64,000 nucleotides of DNA from Thermosinus carboxydivorans Nor1 (GCF_000169155.1 NZ_AAWL01000002.1:62001-126000), one strand, 5' to 3'. Positions 1-9,493 are shown, numbered from the stretch's first letter. Made by a program: numbers and translations. Notes: a model not told the origin generated them from the letters alone.

Positions 1-943
1 GTTTAATCGTTTCCCGCGAATGGTGCGCGACTTGTCGCGAGAATTAAACAAAGAAATCAACCTGATTATCCAAGGTGAAGAAACCGAACTTGACCGTACA
101 GTCATAGACGAAATAGGCGATCCGTTGGTTCATCTCTTACGCAATGCGATTGATCATGGCATAGAAAGTTCAGCAGAACGGCAAGAAAAAGGAAAAAATC
201 TTGTTGGCGAAATCCGCCTGATCGCTCGCCATGAGGGCAATAATGTAATCATTATTGTGGAAGACGATGGAAGAGGTATTAACCCTGAAATTGTTAAGCA
301 AAAAGCGGTCCAAAAGGGACTTATCACCCAAAACGAAGCAGACAAAATGGATAATAGCGAGGCAATCCGCTTAATTTTCCAGCCAGGGTTTTCGACTGCT
401 GAAAACGTCACTGACATATCCGGCCGGGGGGTCGGCATGGATGCCGTGAAAACAAAGATTGAGTCGTTGGGGGGAATAGTAGATGTAGAAACCAAAATCA
501 ATGAGGGAAGCAAGTTTAAAATCCGGCTGCCGCTTACCCTGGCGATTATTCAGGCACTATTAGTACAAGTTCACGATGAAATTTATGCCATCCCCCTGGG
601 CTCAATTGACAGCACCATCAGTATTAAGCCGGAAGAAATTAAAACTGTCCAAAACCGTGAGGCCATTTTGTATAGAGGCCAGGTTATTCCTATTGTACGT
701 CTGGCTAAAGTTCTAGACGTACCGGTGACCTATCAACAAAAACAGGACGACCTGTTTGTAGTAATCGTCCGCACAAACAACCATTTAGCAGGAATTGTTG
801 TTGATAACCTTATTGGTCAACAGGAAATTGTTATCAAGTCTTTAGGTAAATTACTGTCTGGCGTTAAAGTAGCCGCCGGCGCAACAATCTTAGGCAACGG
901 TCAGGTTGCGCTTATCCTGAATGTAGATACATTAACAAAATAA
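1..943 (+). CDS. cheA: Chemotaxis histidine kinase CheA, 3' part (5' end outside window)
   Basis: This is the C-terminal part of CheA, the soluble kinase that receives chemoreceptor signals and phosphorylates CheY. The frame is open from base 2, so the gene starts upstream. Visible parts are the end of the P3 dimerisation helix (FPRMVRDLSREL), the HATPase domain with N box (LLRNAIDHG), G1 (DDGRGI) and G2 (GRGVGMD), then a CheW-like P5 domain over about the last 130 residues. The phosphotransfer (P1) and CheY-binding (P2) domains are not in the window. The cheW start lies 15 bases after the stop, with a ribosome site in the gap, so the two genes form an operon. Confidence 0.96.
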   Translation, partial: FNRFPRMVRDLSRELNKEINLIIQGEETELDRTVIDEIGDPLVHLLRNAIDHGIESSAERQEKGKNLVGEIRLIARHEGNNVIIIVEDDGRGINPEIVKQKAVQKGLITQNEADKMDNSEAIRLIFQPGFSTAENVTDISGRGVGMDAVKTKIESLGGIVDVETKINEGSKFKIRLPLTLAIIQALLVQVHDEIYAIPLGSIDSTISIKPEEIKTVQNREAILYRGQVIPIVRLAKVLDVPVTYQQKQDDLFVVIVRTNNHLAGIVVDNLIGQQEIVIKSLGKLLSGVKVAAGATILGNGQVALILNVDTLTK

Positions 944-958
944 GGAGACCGATTTGTT

Positions 959-1408
959 ATGGCTGAAAATTTTGGTTCTGACAACCAGGTTCAGGTTGTA
1001 GTGTTTAAATTAGGACAAGAAGAATATGGCATAAATATTTTGCAGGTACAGGAAATAAAACAGATGACCGAAATTACCCGTATTCCCCAAGTGCCTGACT
1101 ACATCACCGGCGTTATCAATTTGCGCGGGAGCGTTTTGCCGGTAATGGACTTAAAAAGACGCCTTGGCCTAGCACCCCAGCCTATTACTGACGACACGCG
1201 GATTGTTATTGTCAAAATTGACGATACAGCTATTGGTATGATTGTCGATGCTGTTACCGAAGTGTTAACAATAAACCGGGAAAATATCGAACCGCCTCAG
1301 GCTGGCATTTGCGCAACATCGCCCAACTACCTGAGCGGCGTAGGTAAGCTCAATGACCGTCTGCTTATCCTGCTGAACGTTACCAATATTATTAGCATTG
1401 GTCAATAA
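959..1408 (+). CDS. cheW: Chemotaxis coupling protein CheW
   Basis: CheW is the adaptor that links chemoreceptors to the CheA P5 domain in signalling arrays. The 149-aa product has the family's usual length and is one CheW domain (VVFKLGQEEYGI near the start, then YITGVINLRG and VLPVMDL). The ATG follows AAGGAGA closely. It sits between cheA and a cheX-like gene in the same direction, so it very likely works with the CheA encoded just upstream. Confidence 0.96.
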   Translation: MAENFGSDNQVQVVVFKLGQEEYGINILQVQEIKQMTEITRIPQVPDYITGVINLRGSVLPVMDLKRRLGLAPQPITDDTRIVIVKIDDTAIGMIVDAVTEVLTINRENIEPPQAGICATSPNYLSGVGKLNDRLLILLNVTNIISIGQ

Positions 1409-1445
1409 GAAGTTTAGTAAAAATATAATGAGCTGTGGTGAAAAG

Positions 1446-1910
1446 ATGAAAGCTGAGTATTTGAATGTTATTCTGACCTCTACCATAAACGTTATAAAAC
1501 AATGGATGGGAAAAGATTTTGTTTTGGCCCAAAAAAGTTTAAAACATACGCCTATTACAACAAAACCACTGACGGTTGTCGTTGGTGTCAATGGCGATTT
1601 AAGCGGCAACGTATTTATTTCTTTTGAAGCTGGAACGGCTAAAAAACTGGCATCGTCAATGGCAGGCGGTTTTGTTTTTGAAGAAATAGACGAATTATGC
1701 AAAAGCGCTATCGGCGAAATTGGCAATGTCATTATGGGAAATATTTGCACCGCTTTTGCCGAAAAAGGGAAAAAAATCGACATTACACCTCCCGTCCTTG
1801 TCGAAGGCGAAAACATAAAATTAGGCACCAAGTATTCTCCGCTAGTGTCCTTAGATTTGAAATCCGTAAATAATGAAGAAATAACCTTAGACATATCGCT
1901 TAGCGATTGA
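1446..1910 (+). CDS. cheX: CheX/CheC-type CheY-P phosphatase
   Basis: The 154-aa product belongs to the CheC/CheX/FliY phosphatase family, which removes phosphate from CheY-P to end the signal. The diagnostic helix is present once (SAIGEIGNVIMGN, with the E-x2-N catalytic pair). One such helix and a length near 155 aa fit CheX better than two-helix CheC. In-frame ATGs lie at 1428 and 1446, and a TTG at 1398 overlaps the end of cheW. I chose 1446, which has the better GGTGAAAAG leader. The position between cheW and cheY supports the role. Confidence 0.85.
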   Translation: MKAEYLNVILTSTINVIKQWMGKDFVLAQKSLKHTPITTKPLTVVVGVNGDLSGNVFISFEAGTAKKLASSMAGGFVFEEIDELCKSAIGEIGNVIMGNICTAFAEKGKKIDITPPVLVEGENIKLGTKYSPLVSLDLKSVNNEEITLDISLSD

Positions 1911-1956
1911 GCTTTTCGGCTGATTTGATTAAACACCAGGAGGTTTTGCTATCTAT

Positions 1957-2322
1957 ATGGGTGCAAAAGTTCTAATCGTTGATGACGCAGCATTCATGCG
2001 AATGGTTTTAAAAAACATTTTGACAAATAATGGCTTTGAAGTAGCAGGCGAGGCCGAAAATGGCAAGGAAGCCGTTATTAAATATACAGAACTAAAGCCA
2101 GATCTAGTAACAATGGATATTACTATGCCTGAAATGGATGGAATAACTGCCGTAAAAGAAATCAAAAAACTGGATCCCCAGGCCAAAATCATTATGTGTT
2201 CTGCCATGGGACAACAAGCTATGGTGATAGAAGCTATTAAAGCAGGAGCGAGTGATTTTATCGTCAAGCCTTTTAAAGAAGATTTAGTAGTTGAAAAATT
2301 AAACATTCAACAGGCTAAATAG
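1957..2322 (+). CDS. cheY: Response regulator CheY
   Basis: This is a single receiver domain of 121 aa with no output domain. The acidic pocket (D9, D10), the phosphoacceptor D54 (MDITMPEMDG) and the conserved Lys (KPF) near residue 104 are all present. CheY-P binds the flagellar switch and sets rotation bias. An AGGAGGT ribosome site lies at 1938-1944. It is the last recognisable che gene before a roughly 210-base gap. Confidence 0.93.
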   Translation: MGAKVLIVDDAAFMRMVLKNILTNNGFEVAGEAENGKEAVIKYTELKPDLVTMDITMPEMDGITAVKEIKKLDPQAKIIMCSAMGQQAMVIEAIKAGASDFIVKPFKEDLVVEKLNIQQAK

Positions 2323-2535
2323 ATCAATAAATTCCGCTTCTTTCGATGCTACGACTAACAACCACGTATACCGCCTTGAGCAGAGAAGCCGCATAAAGAA
2401 ATGCCGGTACGCAGTTCGACCCGAAGTGGTCAAGCTTTTTTGAATCCTGCTTTGGATGAAGGACGAAAATAAAAATAATTCCTTAAGTCTTTGGTAAAAC
2501 AGTTAAGAAAAAAATATAGTGAAATCGGAGGACAC

Positions 2536-2706
2536 ATGATGAGGCATAGTGAAAATAAAATGAAACAATTGGATAAGTTGGTTTCTCTGGAAGAAGCCCA
2601 GGGAGTATCCATCCTTACCAGTGAAGAACTGGACGAGCTATTGAAGGAACTGACAGACATGGTTCAAGAGCTGGAGAAACTGGCAGTAGGCAGGACAAAT
2701 TGCTGA
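2536..2706 (+). CDS. Small acidic helical protein of unknown function
   Basis: The 56-aa product is not recognised with confidence. It starts at ATG 2536 behind a good GGAG site and is almost wholly charged helix ([21 protein letters not shown]). The S-x-ELD-x-L pattern loosely recalls Spo0E-type aspartyl-phosphate phosphatases, which are small and helical, but the match is too short to claim. It lies about 80 bases before the chemoreceptor start and may be co-transcribed with it. The 213 bases between cheY and this gene hold a weak GACC/GGTC hairpin with a T-run near 2430 and nothing else I can name. Confidence 0.55.
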   Translation: MMRHSENKMKQLDKLVSLEEAQGVSILTSEELDELLKELTDMVQELEKLAVGRTNC

Positions 2707-2788
2707 ACAGCAGCTAGTCATGTCCCGACTGAGAAAGCCTGTATGCTGCCAGTATAAACTGAGCGCAAAAAAGGGGAAGGAGATGTTT

Positions 2789-4831
2789 ATGAAATACCTG
2801 CGAATAAACATACAAAGCCTGCTAACAAGGATGACCGTATTTTTCGGGCTGGTCGTGCTGGCAGGGTGTGTGGCCCTCTGGCTGGTCAGCACCAATCGCG
2901 CCGACGAGGCGATAAAAGCCGAAGCCGAAGAAGGCATGCTAAAAGTGGTCAAGCAATATACGGCAATGCAGGACAATCACATTGCTACTCTCAAGTACAT
3001 AGTAGAAAACGTGGCGGCCCGTGATGTTGTACGCGGCCAGGCCGGCGGCCGCGAAACTACTTTACAAGAAAAACTCGCCGTTTTGGCCGCGGAACTGCAG
3101 CAGGCCGAAAAACTAGGCTTCAAACGGATGGGTCTGATCGACAAGTCCGGCAAAGCTTTCTATCCTGACGGCAGAACCGCCGACCTTGGCGACCGCGACT
3201 ACTTTAAAGAGGCGCTGACTGGCAAAACATACATATCCAGCACGTTGGTCAGCAAAGTCGATAACTCGGTCATGTTTGCCGTAGCCGCCCCGGTCCGCCA
3301 TTATGCTACCGGCGAGATAACCGGCGTGGTGTTCGGCATCATCGACAGCGCCCGCTTTGCCAAGGAAATAGGCAGCCTTTCCTACGCGCAGACCGGCTAT
3401 GCCTTCGCGGTCGATAGCACAGGTAAGATGATTGGCCATAAAGACCAAGAACTTGTGCTTAAACAGGTAAATTTCATCGAAGAGGCCAAGAAAAATCCTG
3501 AGCTGGCCGAGCTGGCAACTATCATCTCCCGGATGGCCAATGGCGAGGAAGGCTTAGGCGTCTACACTTATCAGGGAGAAAAGAAATATGTTGCCTTTGC
3601 CCCGGTCAAGAGCACCGGCTGGTCAGTCGCCATTAACGCCCCGGTCGATGAAGTGCTGGATAAGGCAGCCGGTTTAAACCGGGCGCTGCTGGTAGTTTCC
3701 GCGCTGGTACTCGTCATCGCTCTGGCCCTGACGGTCTTCATCGCCCGAAGCATTGCCATTCCGATAAAGCTGGCCGTCAACCACCTCGGTACAATCGCCG
3801 ACGGCGACTTCACCCAGGTGGTGTCTGACAAATTCATCCGCCGCACCGACGAGATCGGCCAATTAACCAGGGCGCTTGACAAGTTGCAGCGTGACCTGCG
3901 CCCCCTCATTGGCGGCATCCGTAGCGACGCTAAGACGCTGTCGACAAGTTCGGAAAGCCTGAGCGCCGCCTCCCAGGAAGTAGCGTCATCCTCAAGCGAA
4001 GTCGCCCGCGCCATTCAGGAAGTGGCCAGCGGCGCGTCCGACCAGGCCTCCAGCCTGCAGGACATCATCGCCCTTATTGGCGATATTACCTCACAACTGG
4101 AAAAAGTTTATACCGAACTGGGCAGAGTAAAAGCCAACAGCGAGGAAACATCCGCCCTGGCCGGTAAAGGCAAACAGGAACTGGATCTGCTCACCGCATC
4201 TATCGACAATGTCAAACAGGCTTTCCAGCTGGTTGCGGAGAAACTTGCTAGCCTGGACAAATCAGTCGGCCAGATTGGGGAAATTATGGGCGTAATTACC
4301 GGCATCGCCGACCAGACCAACCTTTTGGCCCTCAATGCCGCCATTGAAGCGGCGCGGGCGGGCGAAGCCGGCCGCGGCTTTGCCGTGGTGGCCGAGGAAG
4401 TGCGCAAACTCGCCGAACAGTCGCGCGCTTCAGCCGACCAAATCAAACAATTGCTGGACACCATCGGCGCCGAAACTGGCGAGGTGGTGGCAACGGCCAA
4501 GGTAACCCAGGACCAAGTGACCAACCAAATTGAAAATGTCAAAAATACTGTGCGGTCGTTCGACGACATCTTAGCTTCGGTTGCAGCAATTGCCCCCATG
4601 ATTGCCGCCGCCTACCAGGAAATGGACAAAACGGTCAAAGCTAAAGACGCGGTATTGGACCGCGTCCAAAGCGTTAGCGCCGTATCAGAAGAGACCTCGG
4701 CCGCTTCCGAAGAGATTGCCGCATCGGCCGAAGAGCTTACTGCTTCGACCCAGGAGATTGCCGCCGGCGCTCAGCAGGTGCTCGAGGTGGCCAAACGGCT
4801 GGACGAGCAAGTCGAACGGTTCAAAGTTTAA
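2789..4831 (+). CDS. Methyl-accepting chemotaxis protein with dCache sensor
   Basis: This is a transmembrane chemoreceptor of about 680 aa. TM1 is near residues 15-34 and is followed by a roughly 250-residue extracytoplasmic dCache-type sensor ([11 protein letters not shown] and DRDYFKEAL are typical). TM2 is near 294-325, then HAMP, then a long signalling coiled coil. The hairpin tip ([18 protein letters not shown]) is near residue 528. The ATG at 2783 abuts the ribosome site, while 2789 has normal spacing after GGAAGGAG, so 2789 is preferred. The ligand is unknown; dCache domains commonly bind small organic acids, amino acids or amines. It is probably coupled to the upstream CheA/CheW. Confidence 0.94.
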   Translation: MKYLRINIQSLLTRMTVFFGLVVLAGCVALWLVSTNRADEAIKAEAEEGMLKVVKQYTAMQDNHIATLKYIVENVAARDVVRGQAGGRETTLQEKLAVLAAELQQAEKLGFKRMGLIDKSGKAFYPDGRTADLGDRDYFKEALTGKTYISSTLVSKVDNSVMFAVAAPVRHYATGEITGVVFGIIDSARFAKEIGSLSYAQTGYAFAVDSTGKMIGHKDQELVLKQVNFIEEAKKNPELAELATIISRMANGEEGLGVYTYQGEKKYVAFAPVKSTGWSVAINAPVDEVLDKAAGLNRALLVVSALVLVIALALTVFIARSIAIPIKLAVNHLGTIADGDFTQVVSDKFIRRTDEIGQLTRALDKLQRDLRPLIGGIRSDAKTLSTSSESLSAASQEVASSSSEVARAIQEVASGASDQASSLQDIIALIGDITSQLEKVYTELGRVKANSEETSALAGKGKQELDLLTASIDNVKQAFQLVAEKLASLDKSVGQIGEIMGVITGIADQTNLLALNAAIEAARAGEAGRGFAVVAEEVRKLAEQSRASADQIKQLLDTIGAETGEVVATAKVTQDQVTNQIENVKNTVRSFDDILASVAAIAPMIAAAYQEMDKTVKAKDAVLDRVQSVSAVSEETSAASEEIAASAEELTASTQEIAAGAQQVLEVAKRLDEQVERFKV

Positions 4832-4894
4832 CGCCTAGATATATAAATATTAAGGCCCTGGTACAGACCTGGAGCAAATCATTAAAAACAAGCC

Positions 4895-4990
4895 CAACCT
4901 GAAAGCACCTCTTTGTAAGGTTTCAGGCCGTTTAGCAATCTCGCAGCGGGAAAGTTATTCGCCATCTTTAGCCCTATGCGGCTTGGCCAT
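4895..4990. other. Unassigned structured-looking intergenic stretch
   Basis: The 303 bases between the chemoreceptor and the alkaline phosphatase gene contain, besides the Pho promoter, a segment with complementary arms (CCTGAAA ... TTTCAGG) followed by a GCAGCGGGAAAG stretch and GCCNNNTTTAGCCC. It does not end in a T-run, so it is not a simple terminator. I compared it by eye with c-di-GMP and cobalamin leaders and could not match it. Confidence 0.2.
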
Positions 4991-5036
4991 CTATAACTAA
5001 AATACTTGCTGATACTTTGTGTTAAATACCCAATTT

Positions 5037-5090
5037 TTAACATGCGATTTACTTTTGCTTAACATCCCTGCAATAGCCTAATGCTACAAT
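5037..5090 (+). promoter_or_regulatory. Pho box (PhoP operator) and promoter of the alkaline phosphatase gene
   Basis: Three TTAACA-type hexamers (TTAACA 5037, TTTACT 5048, TTAACA 5059) are spaced exactly 11 bp apart, as in Firmicutes PhoP operators. A TACAAT -10 box follows at 5085-5090 with no good separate -35, as expected of an activator-dependent promoter. This implies induction on phosphate starvation through PhoPR. Confidence 0.8.
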
Positions 5091-5134
5091 AAAATCGCAC
5101 TTCGTCACAAACTTATTGCAGGAGGCGATTTGAG

Positions 5135-6793
5135 ATGGCAAAGTATTTCGCAAAATCTCGGTCTGTTATTTGGGCGTTAGTGCTCTGCCTAGTGATCGGG
5201 CTATCACCTGGCCAGCCGGCCTCTGCCGCCGCCAAGGCGAAAAACGTCATCGTACTCATGGCTGACGGCACCGGCGCCGCCCACACCACCCTTGCCCGCT
5301 GGTACAAAGGCGCTCCTCTGGCGCTTGACGAAATGTACGTCAGCGGCGTGCGCACCTGGGCCGCCGAATCGCTTATCACCGACTCGGCGCCAGCGGCTAC
5401 GGCTTTCGCTACCGGTCACAAGACTAGCGACAAATTTATCGGCGTCCTGCCCGGCAACGTGACCATGCCTGGCGTTGCCAAACCGGCGGCTGACCTGTAT
5501 GCCAAACCGGTCGCCACCGTACTGGAAGGCGCCAAACTCATGGGCAAATCGACTGGCCTCGTAGCCACCTCCAACATCCAGCACGCCAGCCCAGCCGGCT
5601 ACTCATCGCACTGGCCCGACCGCAACAACTACAACGAAATTGGCGAGCAGCAAGTCTACCTCAACATCGACGTCGTCCTCGGCGGCGGGATGAAATACCT
5701 CCTGCCCAAAGAACAAGGCGGCACTCGCGACGACGGTGAAAACCTCATGGAAGTCCTCAAACAGCGCAACTACCAGCTGGTTGAAACGCGCGACGAGCTG
5801 CTGAAAGTAACATCCGGCAAAGTATGGGGCATGTTCGCCGCAGACGATATGGCCTATGACTTTGACCGCAAAGTCCTCCGCCCAAACGAGCCCTCTTTGG
5901 CAGAAATGACCCAAAAAGCCATTGAACTGCTGTCGCAGAACAAAAAAGGCTTCTTCCTCTTCGTCGAAGGCTCAAAAGTTGACTGGGCGTCCCATGCCAA
6001 CGACCCTATCGGCGTAATCTCCGATCTCTTAGCGTTTGACGAAGCGGTGAAAGTCGCCCTCGACTTCGCCAAAAAAGATGGCAATACCATCGTTTTAGCC
6101 TTTGCCGACCACGGCAATGGCGGCATGTCGCTGGGCAATAAGTCTACCGATAAGACTTATTCCAAACTACCTTTGAGCGCCCTGGTCGATCCCCTCAAAG
6201 GCGCTAAGCTCACTGGCGAAGGCCTTGAAGCAATGCTCGGCGCTGACACATCCGAAGAAAAAATCCGTTCCATCGTCGCCGATTACTATGGCGTAACCGA
6301 CTTGACGGCCGAGGAAGTAGCCGCCATCCAAAAAGCCAAAAAAGGCCAGCTCAACTATGTGATTGGCCCCATTATTTCCAAACGCTCGATAATTGGCTGG
6401 ACGACTAACGGCCACACGGGTGAAGACCTCTTCTTCTACTACTATGGCCTGAACAAACCGCTGGCTATGATCGAAAATACCGATATTGCCAATATCTGCG
6501 CCAATGCTCTGGGCTTTAACCTCGCTGACGTCGACGCCAAACTCTTTGTCGACGCGGAAAAAGCCTTTACCGCCATCGGCGCTAAGACCTTCCTCGACAA
6601 AAGCGACGCCAACAATCCCGTGCTGGTTGTCACAAAGGGCGCAGTAAAAGCCGAGCTTCCCCTTAGCAAGAACCTCATCAAAATAAACGGCAAAGTGTAC
6701 CAACTTAACGGCATCGTCGTACTTGCTCCCAAGACCGGCAAAGTATTTCTGCCGCAGCAAGCGGTAGAACTCGCCAAAGCCGCCGGGATGTAA
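5135..6793 (+). CDS. phoA: Secreted alkaline phosphatase (PhoA family)
   Basis: This exported phosphomonoesterase releases phosphate from organic phosphates. The 552-aa product has a signal peptide ending near residue 32 (PASAAA). It carries the metal ligand Asp near residue 44 (MADGTGA), the nucleophile Ser84 in TDSAPAATA, the ADHGNGG metal motif and the late GHTGEDL motif. About 70 C-terminal residues after the catalytic fold (INGKVYQLNG, VFLPQQAV) look like a copper-amine-oxidase-N/stalk-type add-on and may tether the enzyme to the envelope; that part is inference. The start is fixed by AGGAGG at 5120-5125. Upstream lies a Pho box and downstream a strong terminator, so it is a single-gene phosphate-starvation unit. 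Confidence 0.93.
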   Translation: MAKYFAKSRSVIWALVLCLVIGLSPGQPASAAAKAKNVIVLMADGTGAAHTTLARWYKGAPLALDEMYVSGVRTWAAESLITDSAPAATAFATGHKTSDKFIGVLPGNVTMPGVAKPAADLYAKPVATVLEGAKLMGKSTGLVATSNIQHASPAGYSSHWPDRNNYNEIGEQQVYLNIDVVLGGGMKYLLPKEQGGTRDDGENLMEVLKQRNYQLVETRDELLKVTSGKVWGMFAADDMAYDFDRKVLRPNEPSLAEMTQKAIELLSQNKKGFFLFVEGSKVDWASHANDPIGVISDLLAFDEAVKVALDFAKKDGNTIVLAFADHGNGGMSLGNKSTDKTYSKLPLSALVDPLKGAKLTGEGLEAMLGADTSEEKIRSIVADYYGVTDLTAEEVAAIQKAKKGQLNYVIGPIISKRSIIGWTTNGHTGEDLFFYYYGLNKPLAMIENTDIANICANALGFNLADVDAKLFVDAEKAFTAIGAKTFLDKSDANNPVLVVTKGAVKAELPLSKNLIKINGKVYQLNGIVVLAPKTGKVFLPQQAVELAKAAGM

Positions 6794-6796
6794 GCC

Positions 6797-6834
6797 TAAA
6801 AAAGGAGGCCCGCCACCGGTCCTCCTTTTTTTTT
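6797..6834 (+). terminator. Rho-independent terminator after the alkaline phosphatase gene
   Basis: AAAAAGGAGG pairs with CCTCCTTTTT around an 11-base loop and is followed by a T-run, starting 3 bases after the stop codon. Confidence 0.9.
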
Positions 6835-6931
6835 ACCGTTATATTTCAATAACGCTGCCGTACCAAGTCCTGCCTGCCAAACAAATTTTTCACAGCCGGC
6901 TTAAACCTCCTCTATCCTGCCAGCACACAAG

Positions 6932-7051
6932 TCAGTTTTTACGCAAACGAAAGCCAATATTTAGATTGTCCCGTTTGGCAATCTCGGCCACGATCAAGTT
7001 GGCGATCAAACCGGTAAGCGTGAGATTGCCGGCCAACGTGGTAAAACGCAA
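6932..7051 (-). pseudogene. Remnant: C-terminal tail of an ArsB/CitM-type ion permease
   Basis: Directly after the macrodomain gene stop, and in the same frame, about 39 codons without an initiator read TTLAGNLTLTGLIANLIVAEIA and end with a basic tail and TGA at 6932-6934. The NLTL-G-x-ANLIVAE pattern is the hallmark last helix of ArsB/CitM/SLC13-like permeases. Only this tail survives, so it is the debris of a deleted transporter gene. Nothing is recognisable between it and the alkaline phosphatase terminator. Confidence 0.6.
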
Positions 7052-7807
7052 TTAACCTTCACTCGCCTCCAACACCTTCAACCTTTCCGCCGTGTGCAGA
7101 AATATCCGGTACGTTTCTTCATCATGGTTGCACATCACAATCTGCTGCAGTGAAACCGCGCAACTGTCAAGGAAGCGGGCGGCCGTACTCAGCAGCACCT
7201 CGGCGCAGCGCGGCTTGGGGAAACCAAAAATGCCGGAACTTATTGCAGGCATCGCGATCGTTTGCAGATTATAGTTTTCCGCTAACGTCAAAACATTCCA
7301 AACAGCCCGCTTAAGCTTGCTGTCTTCATCACCTTCCCCCATTTGCGGGCCAACGACATGGATGACAAACTTGCATGGCAACTTGCCGGCCCCTGTAATC
7401 ACCGCTTTAGTGGTCGGCAGATGGCCGATTTTGCGGATAATTTCGTTGCTTTGTCTTACTATTTCCTCGCCGCCTTTCACCGCTATTGCGCGGGCGGCGC
7501 CGCCACCGTGGACCAAGCGGCTGTTGGCAGGATTAACGATCGCGTCTGTCGTTTCTTCGGTAATGTCGCCCTGCTTAATGATGATGCGCCGCGCGTCCTT
7601 CTTAGCCACTGCTATGGCGTTAGTCACCTCAGCCTCGCTTCTGCCTGGCAGGTCGATATCATATTTTGCGGCAACATCGCGCAGCACCGCTAAAGCTTGT
7701 TCTAACCTTATTAATGATAATTCCGACGCAACTTTTTCGGGTGTTGCCGGCCCGAGCAAAGAATATACTTGTTTGATAACATTTATTAAAGCCGTTTCCC
7801 GGTTCAC
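7052..7807 (-). CDS. Macrodomain protein (ADP-ribose binding/hydrolase type)
   Basis: The 251-aa product has an N-terminal helical region of about 75 residues and then a complete macrodomain with GDIT, NPAN, HGGGAA and the SSGIFGFP loop. Macrodomains bind ADP-ribose and often remove it from proteins or hydrolyse O-acetyl-ADP-ribose. The frame extends upstream to 7870, but a GGGAGGGAG ribosome site sits 6 bases before a GTG at 7807, and a TATAAT lies inside the extension at 7829-7834. GTG 7807 is therefore preferred. It is monocistronic; no ADP-ribosyltransferase or sirtuin partner is visible nearby. Confidence 0.88.
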   Translation of the reverse strand: MNRETALINVIKQVYSLLGPATPEKVASELSLIRLEQALAVLRDVAAKYDIDLPGRSEAEVTNAIAVAKKDARRIIIKQGDITEETTDAIVNPANSRLVHGGGAARAIAVKGGEEIVRQSNEIIRKIGHLPTTKAVITGAGKLPCKFVIHVVGPQMGEGDEDSKLKRAVWNVLTLAENYNLQTIAMPAISSGIFGFPKPRCAEVLLSTAARFLDSCAVSLQQIVMCNHDEETYRIFLHTAERLKVLEASEG

Positions 7808-7920
7808 TTTTGCTCCCTCCCGTAGTTCATTATAATCCCGGCGCAACGCCAACCCGTTTAGCGCATACAAGTGAGGAGCACTTCTATCAAAGCGCTCCTC
7901 TGCCTTGGGTAGACTTATCC

Positions 7921-9165
7921 CTATTTAGCTGCTTTTCCTGACTTTATCGCCTGGAATTCGTCTTTAACCTGCTTAAGCAGGTCGGGATTAACAATGAGAT
8001 CATATCCTGCACCGGCTAACGCCTTCGCCGCAACGATGACCGCTTCATGCCCGGACGGACTGGTTCCTGCCTGCACATACGCCTGCGAATGCCCCGGCGT
8101 GCCTACCGGAACGAAAGCTATCCCCAGTTCAGCGGCAGGAACACGGTAGCTGACCGAACCAAAATCGGTAGAACCCGTACTTTCCGGTGGCGGCAGAATT
8201 TGGGTAGCGCCTGCCTCTTTGGCATTTTCAAGCAATAGCTGGTTAAGGCTATCGACAAGCAGCTTGTTGTCATAGGCTTTGATTTCTTTGATATTAACTT
8301 TGGTGCCAGTAGCCAGAGCCGCGCCGCGCGCTACATTGTATACCCGCTCCACGACCGTATTTAGATAATCTCGGTCAGCGCCGCGGATGTAAAACCGGGC
8401 TGCCGCCCGCTCCGGCACAATATTCGCCGCCGCCCCGCCATCGGTCACGATGCCGTGAATGCGAACATCGGGTCGAACATGCTCCCGCAAGTACTCAATA
8501 CCGTTAAACAGCATCATTACCCCGTCAAGAGCGCTGATCCCCTTTTCCGGTGCCGCCGCGGCATGAGAAGCCTTGCCTTCGAAGATAAAGTCCACAAGAT
8601 TGAGGGCCAAGGATTTGGCGCCAACCGTAGTACGGTCACCCGGATGGGTCATTAAGGCTACATCAAGTTTGTCAAACAGGCCCGCAGCTACCATAGGCAA
8701 TTTGCCGCTGGTGGTTTCTTCCGCCGGCGTGCCGTATACGATTATGGTCGCAGGGATATCGCCGAGATTTTTGGCCAAAGCGATACCTGCGCCGACGGCC
8801 GCCGTGCCAATAATATTATGCCCGCAGCCATGACCTAGTTTTTCCAAAGCGTCATACTCAGCCAAAAAGCCGATCGCCGGTCCGCCGCCCTTATTGATAT
8901 AAGTAGCCACAAACGCCGTCTTAAGACCGGCAACGCCTTTTTCTACCTTAAACCCGTTATCTTCCAGCGTGCGAGTCAATATTTCCACGGCTTTAAACTC
9001 CTGGTTGCCAAGCTCGGGATTGTCATGAATATAGTCGTTAATTTGGATTAATTGCTGGCGCATGTCATCAACGGTTTTATAAATCCCCTCCTTGCCCGCC
9101 GCCATTGCCGCGCTGGCCATAAGCAGCAGCAATACCAATACCAGCACCATTATTTTCTTAACCAT
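7921..9165 (-). CDS. Exported M20-family amidohydrolase (AbgB-like)
   Basis: This metal-dependent amidohydrolase of about 414 aa resembles aminobenzoyl-glutamate hydrolase and other M20D enzymes. Unusually for the family, it begins with a clear signal peptide (a long Leu/Val core ending ASAAMAA). Metal and catalytic motifs are intact: GHGCGHN, PAEET, the ASHAAAAP dimerisation-domain signature and late PGHSQ. Export suggests it cleaves an N-acyl amino acid or peptide amide outside the membrane; the substrate is unknown. Two ATGs (9171, 9165) follow the GGGGG ribosome site, and 9165 has the better spacing. No transporter gene is adjacent on the same strand. Confidence 0.88.
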   Translation of the reverse strand: MVKKIMVLVLVLLLLMASAAMAAGKEGIYKTVDDMRQQLIQINDYIHDNPELGNQEFKAVEILTRTLEDNGFKVEKGVAGLKTAFVATYINKGGGPAIGFLAEYDALEKLGHGCGHNIIGTAAVGAGIALAKNLGDIPATIIVYGTPAEETTSGKLPMVAAGLFDKLDVALMTHPGDRTTVGAKSLALNLVDFIFEGKASHAAAAPEKGISALDGVMMLFNGIEYLREHVRPDVRIHGIVTDGGAAANIVPERAAARFYIRGADRDYLNTVVERVYNVARGAALATGTKVNIKEIKAYDNKLLVDSLNQLLLENAKEAGATQILPPPESTGSTDFGSVSYRVPAAELGIAFVPVGTPGHSQAYVQAGTSPSGHEAVIVAAKALAGAGYDLIVNPDLLKQVKDEFQAIKSGKAAK

Positions 9166-9380
9166 AAACATACCCCCTGCGCACTATTTTTGGTAATATT
9201 ATACATTATATGGTAAATAATGTAAATATCGTGCTGGTCAGCTTTGATAAACTGCATCGCCTGGGCCCTGCCTTCTGCCTCGCAAAAATATCCCCTCCTT
9301 GCCTCCCAAAACAGCTCGCCCGAAAAGAGCAAACCCAAAACATACTTGCGCCGATTTGAAAATTCTTATTATGACCAATA

Positions 9381-9410
9381 TTGACAGGCTTTACCAAAGA
9401 TGAATATAAT
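9381..9410 (+). promoter_or_regulatory. Consensus sigma-A promoter of the lipoprotein gene
   Basis: Perfect TTGACA (9381-9386) and TATAAT (9405-9410) boxes are separated by 18 bp. The leader of about 80 bases contains a palindrome, GTTCATCC-c-GGATGAAC (9433-9449), that could be an operator. The rest of the 9166-9493 gap shows nothing else. Confidence 0.75.
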
Positions 9411-9493
9411 TGATACGTATCCAACAAACACGCGTTCATCCCGGATGAACATTCTCGGATGTACGCGATGCAAAGACAAAGGAGGGCTTCCCT

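Noticed and set aside
4895-4990. c-di-GMP (GEMM) riboswitch on the minus strand
   Set aside because: Only a short GCATAGGGCTAAA block resembles the motif; the tetraloop stem and the second conserved segment are missing, and no minus-strand gene follows.
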